Shown: piece after piece, positions 17,933-26,012 of the stretch
How positions within the stretch are numbered: the first letter of the stretch is position 1
Layout of the letters: every line of letters begins with the position of its first letter
NCBI RefSeq assembly: GCF_024734665.1
Contig: NZ_CP102931.1
Span: forward strand, 1,362,001-1,426,000
Origin: Variovorax paradoxus
Lineage (GTDB): Bacteria; Pseudomonadota; Gammaproteobacteria; Burkholderiales; Burkholderiaceae_C
Direction of reading: 5' to 3'
DNA: 64,000 bases
Made by a program: the position numbers and the translations under genes
The notes under the pieces: model-generated
Databases searched by the model: none
What the model was told of the DNA's origin: nothing
What the model saw: only the letters and a program-made list of their open reading frames with translations

Positions 17933-19507
17933 CTACATCATTGCGTAGCTGCCGCGCCCGCCCTGCTTGGCCCGGTACATGGCCTTGTCGGCCGTGGCGA
18001 GCAGGTCTTGCGGCGTTTCGCTGCCGTTGCCCAGGGCGATGCCTATCGACACGCCGATGACCATGCTTGAACGCTCCAGCTGCAGCGGTTGGGCGATCGC
18101 GTCGATGCATCGCTGTGCCAGCGTCAATGCGGCCTGTTTCACGGGCTCTTCGAAGTCGGTGGCCAGCAGCACGAACTCGTCGCCGCCGATGCGCGCCACC
18201 GTGTCTGTGTGCCGCACCAGGGCCCGCAGCCGGTGTGCGATTTCCCCGAGGGCCTTGTCGCCCGCTTCGTGGCCGAATGTGTCGTTGAGGTCCTTGAACC
18301 CGTCGAGGTCGAGGTAGAGCACGGCTACCTGCTGCGCGCGCTGCCTGGCATGGATCAGCGCCTGTTGCAGCCGCTCGTCCAGCAATTTGCGGTTGGGCAA
18401 ACCTGTCAGCGTGTCGTGGTGGGCCAGGCGCGCTAGCGCCTCCTGGTTGTCGAGCAGCTTGGCCAGCAGCCGGTTGAAGGCCTGTGTCAGGTGCCCGATT
18501 TCGTCGTTGCGCACCACCTGCAGCGGTGCCAGCGCGAGTTCGCCGCGGGTCATGCGGTCGGCCTGGTCGGCGGCGCGCAGGAGCGGGCGCAGCAGCCACG
18601 CCATGATCAGGCCGATCACGACGAGCACCGCCGTCACGGCGGGCGCGCGTTGCTGCAGGATGAAGGTCTGCATGCGCGACACCGGGGCCAGCGCTTCTGA
18701 AACGGGCAGCCGCGCCACCACGAACCAGCCGCTGTTCGGCACCGATGCAATGGCGGAGATTTCCTCGATGCCCCTGGCGTTGCGTGTCGTCCCGCTGCCG
18801 CGGAAACCCGCCATGGCCCGGTCGTGCAGCGGGTTCACACCGTCGGGCGGGGTCGGCGTGAGGGACATCGAGACGTCCGTCGAGGCGACGAAGATGCGGT
18901 CGCGCGGCGAGATCACCAGGATGCCGCCGGCCTGGCCCACGCGCCCCTCTTGCAGATGGTCGAGCAGGCCATCGGCCGAGAGGTCTGCCGTGCCGAGCAG
19001 CACGGCGACCACCTGGCCGGCACCGTTGCGCACGGGCACGGCCATGGGCAGGGCCGAGTGCTGCGAAGCCGTGGCATGCGGGCGGCCCACTGCGCGCTTC
19101 CCGGCGGATGCTGTTGTGAATTCCGGACCACCTGGTTCAAGCTGTGCGGCGCTGTCGAGTCGTTTGCCGGTGGCATCGGTGACCACCAGGCCGAGGGGGA
19201 AGAGGGCGCTGAGCGCGCTGCGTTCCGCCAGCCATGCATGCAGCTGCTCGGGTTGCGCCAGGAGTTCCGGCGGCAGGGCGCCAGCCAGGCGCTCCAGGAA
19301 CGACAGCCGTTCGTCCAGGTAATTGTCGACATCGCGGGCCACGTAGGCGGCCAGCGCCATCTGCTGCGTCGCCACCGATTTCGTCAGGTCTTCCCGCAGG
19401 AAGCGGGTGAGCTGGATATAGCTGGCGGCGGTGCCCACGACAGCCATCGCCAGACCCATCACGAGGAGACGAACGACCAGGCTATTGGCGGATTTTCGGA
19501 GATTCAC
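17933..19507 (-). CDS. Diguanylate cyclase with sensor (dCACHE-like), HAMP and GGDEF domains
   Basis: A 524-residue membrane signalling protein that makes cyclic di-GMP. A first transmembrane helix (about residues 10-32), a periplasmic sensor region (about 33-285) and a second helix (about 287-307) are followed by a HAMP domain and a GGDEF domain from residue 360. The active site G-G-D-E-F is intact at 441-445. An R-x-x-D inhibitory site, R432 to D435, lies exactly five residues before it, so product feedback is expected. The best start is a GTG at 19507, which overlaps the exporter gene by 26 bases. No EAL domain is present. Confidence 0.87.
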   Translation of the reverse strand: MNLRKSANSLVVRLLVMGLAMAVVGTAASYIQLTRFLREDLTKSVATQQMALAAYVARDVDNYLDERLSFLERLAGALPPELLAQPEQLHAWLAERSALSALFPLGLVVTDATGKRLDSAAQLEPGGPEFTTASAGKRAVGRPHATASQHSALPMAVPVRNGAGQVVAVLLGTADLSADGLLDHLQEGRVGQAGGILVISPRDRIFVASTDVSMSLTPTPPDGVNPLHDRAMAGFRGSGTTRNARGIEEISAIASVPNSGWFVVARLPVSEALAPVSRMQTFILQQRAPAVTAVLVVIGLIMAWLLRPLLRAADQADRMTRGELALAPLQVVRNDEIGHLTQAFNRLLAKLLDNQEALARLAHHDTLTGLPNRKLLDERLQQALIHARQRAQQVAVLYLDLDGFKDLNDTFGHEAGDKALGEIAHRLRALVRHTDTVARIGGDEFVLLATDFEEPVKQAALTLAQRCIDAIAQPLQLERSSMVIGVSIGIALGNGSETPQDLLATADKAMYRAKQGGRGSYAMM

Positions 19508-20744
19508 TCTGGCTGCGGGTCGAGAGGCGGTTAGGTGCGGGACTGTATCCGAAGCGCTCCTGCGGCCGCTGACGGCGCGACCAGAGGAGGGCCGCACCCA
19601 TGGCCAGCACCAGGAAGCCGCCGAAGCCCGCCAGCGTCGGCAGCAGCGGCGCATCGAGATACAGCAGCGCGCCGTACACCCCCAGCATCGCCAGCGAGGC
19701 CAGGCTCTCGTTGAAGTTCTGCACCGCGATCGACTGGCCCGGGTGCATGTACAGCAGCCCTCGGCTTTGCAGCAGCGCGTTCATCGGCACCAGCAGCAGG
19801 CCCGCGAGCGCGCCGATCACCACCAGCAGCGCGGCGGCCACGGCGGGCTGCGTCACCAGCGTCATGAGCAATATCACGGCGCCCAGTGCAATGCCGATCG
19901 GCAGCGCGCGCAACGCACGCCCGAGCGGGAACCAGCGCGAGGCGCCGACGGCACCCGCTGCCATGCCGATGGCCACCGCGATCTGCAGCAGCGCGCCCTG
20001 CGACAGCGTGAGCCCCAGCCGCTCGGCCGCCCAGCGCAGCACCAGAAACTGCAGCGTGGCCGACGCCGCCCAGAACAGGCTGGTAACGGCCAGCGAGATG
20101 CGTGCATCGGCATCGCGCCACAGCAGCGCCAGCGAGCGCCCGAAATCGCGCAACAGCCGGCCCGGATGCGCCAGCGCCGCGCGGTCGCGCGCCGGGCTGT
20201 GCGGAATCGCGAGCGTGCAGGCGGCAGCCAGCAGGTACACCGCGCCGATGGCGGGCAGGGCAAGGCCCTTGCTCACCAGCGTGCTGCCCAGCGCCACGCC
20301 GAACAAGATCGACAACACCGTGCCTGCCTCGATCCAGCCGTTGGCGGCGACCAGTTCTTCTCGCGGAATCAGCTCGGGCAGGATGCCGTACTTGGCTGGC
20401 GAGTAGGCCGCGGCGCCAAGGCCGACCAGCGCGTAGGCCACCAGCGGCTGCACCTGCCACAGCAGCAGGGCGCAGCCGCCCAGCTTGATGAGGTTGGTGG
20501 CCATCAGCACGCGGCCCTTCGGCGCCGCGTCGGCCACGGCGCCCGCGAAGGCGGCGAGCAGCACGTAGGAAAGATAGAAGAACAGCCGCAGCGCGGGCGT
20601 CATCCAGCCGGGCGCGTGGCGCTGCATAAGCAGGTCGATGGCGACGATCAGCAGCGCGTTGTCGGCCAGCGAGCTGAAGAACTGCGCGGCAACCACCGAA
20701 CGCAGCGCGCGCTTCGACCGCGCGCGTGGGGCCGCCGCGCTCAC
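19482..20744 (-). CDS. MFS transporter, lysophospholipid transporter LplT-like
   Basis: A 420-residue, roughly 12-helix major facilitator. Segments such as A-Q-F-F-S-S-L-A-D-N-A-L near residue 20, L-P-E-L-I-P-R-E-E-L-V-A-A-N-G-W near residue 115 and Q-N-F-N-E-S near residue 370 match LplT, which moves lysophospholipids across the inner membrane. The likely start is a GTG at 20744 that overlaps the stop of the acyltransferase gene (GTGA). It is the last of five coupled biosynthetic genes, so it probably exports or flips their product. The 3' end overlaps the diguanylate cyclase start. The product is unknown. Confidence 0.82.
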   Translation of the reverse strand: MSAAAPRARSKRALRSVVAAQFFSSLADNALLIVAIDLLMQRHAPGWMTPALRLFFYLSYVLLAAFAGAVADAAPKGRVLMATNLIKLGGCALLLWQVQPLVAYALVGLGAAAYSPAKYGILPELIPREELVAANGWIEAGTVLSILFGVALGSTLVSKGLALPAIGAVYLLAAACTLAIPHSPARDRAALAHPGRLLRDFGRSLALLWRDADARISLAVTSLFWAASATLQFLVLRWAAERLGLTLSQGALLQIAVAIGMAAGAVGASRWFPLGRALRALPIGIALGAVILLMTLVTQPAVAAALLVVIGALAGLLLVPMNALLQSRGLLYMHPGQSIAVQNFNESLASLAMLGVYGALLYLDAPLLPTLAGFGGFLVLAMGAALLWSRRQRPQERFGYSPAPNRLSTRSQSESPKIRQ

Positions 20745-21562
20745 GCGGTCATGCCGAAGAAGTGCTGGCGGTAGCGCGGCGACACGTCGTCCACGCGCAG
20801 CATCAGCGGCAGGTCGGCGGTGTTGAACGCCACGTCGAGTGCGGGCGGGCCGAGCAGGCGAGCGCCGCAGCGCAGGTAACCCTTGATGAGCGGCGGCGCT
20901 GCGGGAGGCGCCGCGTCGCTGTCGGCATCGGCGTCTGCGCCGGTGTCCAGCGGCAGCGCGACGCGCGGCTCCACGCGCCAGCGCTGCTCGACCAGGTGCG
21001 TGCGGCACAGCCGGTGCCACAGCCGCGCGGCCGTCGCGCCCTGGTCGTCGAGCCCGATGCTGGCGCAGCCAATCATGGTGTCGAGCGCGTGGTCGACCAT
21101 GTACTGCCCCAGCGCAGCCCACAGCGCCATGATGACGCTGCCAGAGCGCCATTCCGCATCCACGCACGAGCGGCCCAGCTCCAGCGCGCGGCCGCGCAGC
21201 GGCGCGAGCGGCGACAGGTCGAACTCGGTGTCGGTGTAGAAACCGCCCGCGCGTAGCGCCGCTTCGGGCGTCAGCACGCGGTAGGTGCCGATGAGTGGGC
21301 CGGGGCCGTGCAGCGGATCGACGGCGCGCACCAGCAGGTGGTCGCAGAAGGCGTCGAAGCGGTCGACGTCGAGCCCGGGCGGCGTGCCTTCGGGCGGCGT
21401 CAGGTGCGCGCCCATCTCCTGCGCGAATACGCGGTAACGCAGGCGCTGGGCGTCGCGCACGTCTTCTTCGCAATCGGCCCAGCGGGTTTCCAGCACGGGC
21501 GCAGTGGCCGCGAGTGGCGTGGGCGAACAGTGGGGCAGGGCGTGCGTGGCGGTGATGTCCAT
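20741..21562 (-). CDS. GNAT-type N-acyltransferase, OlsB/haemolysin-like
   Basis: A 273-residue acyltransferase of the OlsB-like GNAT family, which transfers an acyl chain from acyl-ACP to an amino group, as in the first step of ornithine lipid synthesis. The family pattern is clear: R-L-R-Y-R-V-F-A-Q-E-M-G-A near residue 40, F-D-A-F-C-D-H-L-L-V near residue 70, G-T-Y-R-V-L near residue 92 and E-L-G-R-S-C-V near residue 128. Start choice lies between an ATG at 21562 and a GTG at 21580; neither has a strong ribosome site. No olsA-like O-acyltransferase is adjacent, which argues against plain ornithine lipid. Confidence 0.8.
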   Translation of the reverse strand: MDITATHALPHCSPTPLAATAPVLETRWADCEEDVRDAQRLRYRVFAQEMGAHLTPPEGTPPGLDVDRFDAFCDHLLVRAVDPLHGPGPLIGTYRVLTPEAALRAGGFYTDTEFDLSPLAPLRGRALELGRSCVDAEWRSGSVIMALWAALGQYMVDHALDTMIGCASIGLDDQGATAARLWHRLCRTHLVEQRWRVEPRVALPLDTGADADADSDAAPPAAPPLIKGYLRCGARLLGPPALDVAFNTADLPLMLRVDDVSPRYRQHFFGMTA

Positions 21563-21580
21563 GTGTGTGCGGCAATTCAC

Positions 21581-22675
21581 TCAGTTGGAGGGCGGGTAGC
21601 GGTCGACCAGGCGGTTCTGCCGCCGGTTGAGCCGTGCGAGCGCGAGCAGGCCGATGGGCCGCACGCCGGCCTTGCGCTGCGCTGCGCCAATGGCGAACAG
21701 CAGCCGCTGCTTGGCGAAGACCATGCGAAAGCCCTGCACCACGCCGGTGTCGGGGTCCCACGCCTCGATGGCTTCGGAGCCCGCGCCGTTGATTTCCATG
21801 ATGGTGAAGCCCCGCCCGGCACCGAGTTCGCGCAGGCTCTGGTAGCGCACGTCGAAGCGCCCGAAACGGAAGTCGGGCATGTCGCGCGCGATGGCGTCGA
21901 TGGCGCGCACGAGCTCGGGCGTGATGAGCGCGGCGCCGTCGCGGTACAGGCCGCCCACGCGGGTCGAGCCGATGGTGGCCAGCCGCACCTGCTGGCCGGC
22001 TGCCGGCACGCTGTCGGGAGGCACGCTGCATTCGTGGCGCGGCGAGCGCGCGATGCGGCGGGCGCGCACGTCGGCTGCCACGAGCTGGGCCACGGTGCTG
22101 CGGCCGTCGCCCGTCACGCGCGGAAAGTAGCGCAGCGCCAGGCCGATGATGCGGCCTTCGCCGGTGACAGGATCGCGCGCGTAGAAGATGCCGGCCTCGC
22201 CTTCCTGTGGCAGGTAGCGCTGCAGCACCACCGTTTCGTCGGAAGGAAAGACGGCCAGGTAGGCCAGCAGCGCAGCCATGTCGGGCAGCAGGCGCACGCC
22301 GTAGCCGCACAGGCCGAGGTCAGGTTTGGCGACAACGGGAAACGCGAGGCCGCTGTCGGCCATGGTGTGCCGCAGCGAGTCTTCGGTCGCGGTGCCGTCG
22401 TTGAACACCGCGCAGTAGTCGGCCGTGACCGAGCGCGCCAGCGGCCCCATGCCGCGGAAGTATTCGAGCTTGCCTTCGCCCACCAGTCCGCCGGAGGTGA
22501 GGTGCGGGTTGGCCGCCGATGGCACGGTGGCGCCGCCGTAGCGCAGCGACAGCCACAGCCATTGCACCACCAGCGGAACGCAGATGAGCCACTTGGGCAT
22601 GCGCTCCAGCACGCTGCATTCGCGCACAACGGCCAGCCGGCCGGTGTCCACGCCGAAGTCGAGCCCGGCGGCCAT
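21581..22675 (-). CDS. ATP-grasp domain protein, probable carboxylate-amine ligase
   Basis: A 364-residue protein with an ATP-grasp fold. Visible parts are the F-P-V-V-A-K-P-D-L-G-L-C-G-Y-G-V loop near residue 115, where the lysine would contact ATP; a V-V-L-Q-R-Y-L-P-Q-E-G-E-A-G segment near residue 150; and M-E-I-N-G-A-G-S-E-A near residue 310, which supplies the metal-binding Glu and Asn. These enzymes join an acyl-phosphate to an amine, usually making amide or peptide bonds. Its ATG overlaps the stop of the methyltransferase gene (TGATG). Within the cluster it may couple an amino acid to another acid. Confidence 0.82.
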   Translation of the reverse strand: MAAGLDFGVDTGRLAVVRECSVLERMPKWLICVPLVVQWLWLSLRYGGATVPSAANPHLTSGGLVGEGKLEYFRGMGPLARSVTADYCAVFNDGTATEDSLRHTMADSGLAFPVVAKPDLGLCGYGVRLLPDMAALLAYLAVFPSDETVVLQRYLPQEGEAGIFYARDPVTGEGRIIGLALRYFPRVTGDGRSTVAQLVAADVRARRIARSPRHECSVPPDSVPAAGQQVRLATIGSTRVGGLYRDGAALITPELVRAIDAIARDMPDFRFGRFDVRYQSLRELGAGRGFTIMEINGAGSEAIEAWDPDTGVVQGFRMVFAKQRLLFAIGAAQRKAGVRPIGLLALARLNRRQNRLVDRYPPSN

Positions 22676-23619
22676 CACGCGGCCTCCGTTGCGCGGATGG
22701 CGATGAGGCCGACTGCGGCGATGCGGTCGATGTGCGCATACACCGGCCGCTCCAGCTCCTCGCCGAACACATCGGGGTCGATCTCGGCATACGACCAGTC
22801 GAAGCCCGGTGCTGCGAGCAGGGGCTGCAGTTCGGCAAAGAACGGGTCTTCGCCATCGACCATGGCCACGCCGGTGTAGAGCAGCAGTTGCCCGCCCGGT
22901 GCCAGCCGTTTCAGCGACTCGGCCGCGATGCGCACGCTGAGTGCCCGGCCCAGCCGCGTGCCGCCATGGCGATAGGCGCGCTGCGCGCCGTCGTCGAGGT
23001 AAGGCGGGTTCGACACGATGAGATCGAATTCGCCATCGACTGCCGACAGCGCATCGCCCTGCGCGAGCGTGACGGGGATGCCGGCCACTTCCGCATTGAT
23101 AGCCGTGTACTGCAGCGCGAGCGGGTTGATGTCGTTCATGACCACGGTTGCCGTCGTGCCCATGGCCGCCAGCGCTCGCACCGCCGCGATGCCACCCGCG
23201 CCGCTGCCGCAGCCCACGTCCAGCACGCGTACGTGAGGCTGTGCCTTGCGCCGGGCGAGTGCGTGGTGGAGGAAGCGAGCGAAGCGGCTGGTGTCGGGCC
23301 CGAAGAACACGGCGCTCTCCTCGACCGTGGGATAGGCCGAATGAAAGAACAGGTCGTCGCCAAGGCTGGCGATGCGCACGGTGCTGCGCAGCAGCGAGCC
23401 CGTGTGCCGCACGATGCCGGCGCGCTCCATGTCGGCCAGCAAGTCCGGCGGCACTGCGCCCGCTTCGAACGACAGGTTCCAGCCGAAGATGTCTCGCAGC
23501 GTCGCGCCCGGTTCGCGCCCGCGTCGCGCGAGCACGCGCTGGTGGGTCAGCGGGGTGACCGTGGTGAATCGGTAGCCCGTGGCGGCCACCTGGCGCAGCA
23601 CGCCGGCCGCGTTCAGCAT
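22675..23619 (-). CDS. Class I SAM-dependent methyltransferase (HemK/PrmC-like)
   Basis: A 314-residue methyltransferase. An N-terminal helical part of about 120 residues precedes the SAM-binding motif V-L-D-V-G-C-G-S-G-A-G-G near residue 137. The N-P-P-Y motif near residue 195, typical of enzymes that methylate amide, amine or ring nitrogens, follows in I-V-S-N-P-P-Y-L-D-D-G. It is not PrmC itself, because the N-terminal part differs and the operon context is biosynthetic. Its ATG overlaps the stop of the diiron oxidase gene by seven bases. The substrate is unknown. Confidence 0.83.
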   Translation of the reverse strand: MLNAAGVLRQVAATGYRFTTVTPLTHQRVLARRGREPGATLRDIFGWNLSFEAGAVPPDLLADMERAGIVRHTGSLLRSTVRIASLGDDLFFHSAYPTVEESAVFFGPDTSRFARFLHHALARRKAQPHVRVLDVGCGSGAGGIAAVRALAAMGTTATVVMNDINPLALQYTAINAEVAGIPVTLAQGDALSAVDGEFDLIVSNPPYLDDGAQRAYRHGGTRLGRALSVRIAAESLKRLAPGGQLLLYTGVAMVDGEDPFFAELQPLLAAPGFDWSYAEIDPDVFGEELERPVYAHIDRIAAVGLIAIRATEAA

Positions 23620-24506
23620 GCGGTGGCCTCCTCGGCGTGCCGCAGTTCGGCGGTGTAGCGCTCGAAGCAGCGTTCGCCGCAGACAAGTCGCATCAGCGCG
23701 CCTTCGGCAATGAACTGCCCGCAGGCCGGATCGGCCTCGACCAGCGGCCGGATCACCTCGCGGTTCCATGCGCGCGAATGCGACACGTCGAGCGCCGCAT
23801 GCAGGTCGAAGTAGGAGCGTGCGCGGCCGCTCAGGCCCAGGCGGCGCATGCCGGCCGCCACCTGTTTCACGCGCCCGGGGGCAGTGAGCTCGATGACGCC
23901 GAGCGCGCCTATGGAGTGGTAGCCATAGCGGCGCGTGGTCGCCAGCCCGACCATGGTGTTGGCGAGCGCGAGCGACTCCCACACCGTGGTGTCGATGGCC
24001 GGGTGCAGGTCAAGCTCGCGCACCATGTGCTCCAGCATCTGGCCGTGCATGGCGCTTTGCTTGCCGTGCCCCATCTCGTCCCAGAAGTTGCGCGCGCATT
24101 CCAGCTTGGGCTGTGGCGGCAGCTTGACCTGGGTATAGGCCAGCAGGTCTTCGAAGCCGGCCTCGCCCGCGGCCTCCTGCGTGAGGAACCAGCGCATCTG
24201 CGGCAGCGTGGCCTCGTCGGCCAGCCAGTCGAACAGCGGGTGATGCTGGCCGGGGCCGGTGTGCGCCAGCGATTCGAACCAGCCGATGAAGTGGCCCGCG
24301 TTGCCGGCCGATGCCACTGCCGCCGCCTGCACCGAAGCGCGCAGGGCTTCGAGGTATTTGCCTTCGAGCAGGCGGCACGCATGCTCGCGGGCGAGGTCGT
24401 CCTGCCACTGGGGCGAGGGGCTGCCGAGCCTGAGTCGCTCGGCGTTGAACCGCGCCAGGTGCCGGTGAAGCTGCGTGTTCGCGTCGGGAGTGTCGTCAGG
24501 AGACAT
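23613..24506 (-). CDS. Haem-oxygenase-like diiron oxidase (iron-containing redox enzyme family)
   Basis: A 297-residue all-helical protein of the haem-oxygenase-like diiron oxidase superfamily. Candidate iron ligands sit in the expected helices: E111 in L-T-Q-E-A-A, E144 and H154 in W-D-E-M-G-H followed by A-M-H, and H236, D240 and H243 in Y-F-D-L-H-A-A-L-D-V-S-H. Known members (UndA, BesC, SznF) decarboxylate, desaturate, fragment or N-oxygenate fatty acids and amino acids. It is the first gene of a five-gene coupled cluster with a methyltransferase, an ATP-grasp ligase, an acyltransferase and an exporter. The 118 bases upstream probably hold the cluster promoter. Confidence 0.82.
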   Translation of the reverse strand: MSPDDTPDANTQLHRHLARFNAERLRLGSPSPQWQDDLAREHACRLLEGKYLEALRASVQAAAVASAGNAGHFIGWFESLAHTGPGQHHPLFDWLADEATLPQMRWFLTQEAAGEAGFEDLLAYTQVKLPPQPKLECARNFWDEMGHGKQSAMHGQMLEHMVRELDLHPAIDTTVWESLALANTMVGLATTRRYGYHSIGALGVIELTAPGRVKQVAAGMRRLGLSGRARSYFDLHAALDVSHSRAWNREVIRPLVEADPACGQFIAEGALMRLVCGERCFERYTAELRHAEEATAC

Positions 24507-24624
24507 GGCCGATCCTCGTCATCCGCTGGGCAAAAGAATCAGGTTGCGCCTTTGCAACGCGGCTGTCCGTCAGACAGTGCCTACAGATTCGCCCCTCGGT
24601 GCGGGGATCGGAGGGAGATCGGCC

Positions 24625-25455
24625 TCAGGTCGCCCAGATGCGCGGCGTGGCCGCGGGCAGCTGCCACAGCTCGCTGCGCCATGCCTGCCAGACCTGCCGC
24701 AGCAGCTGCATCGCGGGCTCGACCACGGGTGCCAGAACCCGCAGCACGACCACTTCGGGGTGCGGGCTGGTGGCGCCGGCGCTGTCGAACAGCGGGCTTG
24801 CTTCGAGCAGCGTGCGGGCTTGTGCAAGCAAGGCATCGCGCCGGGCGCGCGCCACCGGCGAGCCCGCCACGAAGAACAGCGAGGCCATGCAGCGGTGGCC
24901 GCCGAGGCCGATGGGGCTTTGCAGCAGCCGGTGGTCGGCCGCGTCGATGCGCCCGCGCTCCAGCCACACGCCGGGCACCTCGATGTGCTGCAGGTAGGTG
25001 CCACGCTCGAAGGGCTGCTTGGCGTTCGGCAGGCCGAGCGCGGTAACGTCCCAGCCGATCAGCTCGGCGCCGGGCGCGACCTCGATGGAGAGCCGGTTCT
25101 CCGCCTGGCAGCCGCTGTAGCAGATGGCTTCGAGCGGCAGCCATTCGAGCCGCGCGCCGGCCGCGAGGCGGATGCGCGTGCGCTGCAGCGCCAGCTCGCC
25201 TTCGGAGCGGTAGAAGCGCGAGGCGCCGGGCGTGGTGATCAGTCCGTGACTGCCGTCGGCGGCCTCGATGTCGATGTCGAGCGTGTCGCCGCCCACCAGC
25301 CCGCCCGGCGGATGCACCAGCACGTTGTGGCAGACGGTGTCGCCCTCGGGGTACAGGCTTTGCAGGATGCGCAGCGGACCGTCATGGCGAAAACGGGCGA
25401 CGGTGCGGGCGGCTTCTTGTTGGTAAGCGAGATGGAGACGGGCGTGCCAGGGCAT
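24625..25455 (-). CDS. ureD: Urease accessory protein UreD
   Basis: A 276-residue UreD/UreH protein, the scaffold that binds apo-urease and guides nickel from UreG into the active site. The characteristic segments are present: V-H-P-P-G-G-L-V-G-G-D near residue 48, I-T-T-P-G-A-S-R-F-Y-R-S near residue 73 and L-P-L-E-A-I-C-Y near residue 105. It appears intact. Genes for UreABC, UreE, UreF and UreG normally follow, but here the next gene is an unrelated diiron oxidase 118 bases on. It lies 32 bases after a deaminase gene on the same strand, so it belongs to that operon. Confidence 0.92.
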   Translation of the reverse strand: MPWHARLHLAYQQEAARTVARFRHDGPLRILQSLYPEGDTVCHNVLVHPPGGLVGGDTLDIDIEAADGSHGLITTPGASRFYRSEGELALQRTRIRLAAGARLEWLPLEAICYSGCQAENRLSIEVAPGAELIGWDVTALGLPNAKQPFERGTYLQHIEVPGVWLERGRIDAADHRLLQSPIGLGGHRCMASLFFVAGSPVARARRDALLAQARTLLEASPLFDSAGATSPHPEVVVLRVLAPVVEPAMQLLRQVWQAWRSELWQLPAATPRIWAT

Positions 25456-25487
25456 GCAGCGAGTCTAGTGCGCTCGCTTGCGGTGTC

Positions 25488-26012
25488 TCAGGTCTTCCAG
25501 GCCCCGTCGTGGGCTGCGCTGGCCTCGTCGATCAGCGCCGGCCCGATGCATTCGATGGGATGCGGCGAGGCGCGGAACACGTCGCGGCACGACAGCTCGG
25601 CATCGCGCTGGTCTTGCCGCTCGCCACGGAACACGCGCAGCCGCTCGGCATCGATGCCGAACACCACGCGCCCGATGTTCGACCAGAAAATGGCGCCGGC
25701 GCACATCACGCAGGGCTCGCCCGATGCGTAGATCGTGGCGCCCGCGAGTTCTTCGCGAGAGAGCTTGCGCCCGGCCAGCGCGCGCAGTGCGTTGACTTCG
25801 GCATGGGCGGTGCAGTCGCCGGTTTCGGCATTGCTGTTGCCGGCTTCGGCCAGTACTTCTCCGGCGGCGGAGACGATGACCGAGCCGAAGGGCCGGTTGC
25901 CCCGGCGGCGCGCTGCATGTGACCAGACGATGGCCTTGCGCAGGTAGCGCCCGTCGCGTTCGTCGAGCGTGGTTTCGGCGGGATAGGTGGTGGTGTCGCT
26001 GTTGGAGTTCAT
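25488..26012 (-). CDS. Nucleoside/base deaminase (CMP/dCMP-type zinc)
   Basis: A 174-residue zinc deaminase of the cytidine/guanine deaminase superfamily. The zinc site is complete, with H70 and E72 in T-A-H-A-E-V-N-A and C101 and C104 in P-C-V-M-C. The W-S-N-I-G-R-V-V-F-G-I segment after it resembles guanine deaminases and other purine-side members. It removes an amino group as ammonia from a base or related heterocycle. The start ATG overlaps the stop of the ABC binding protein gene upstream, and ureD follows, so a nitrogen-scavenging operon (uptake, deamination, urea release) is plausible. Confidence 0.86.
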   Translation of the reverse strand: MNSNSDTTTYPAETTLDERDGRYLRKAIVWSHAARRRGNRPFGSVIVSAAGEVLAEAGNSNAETGDCTAHAEVNALRALAGRKLSREELAGATIYASGEPCVMCAGAIFWSNIGRVVFGIDAERLRVFRGERQDQRDAELSCRDVFRASPHPIECIGPALIDEASAAHDGAWKT

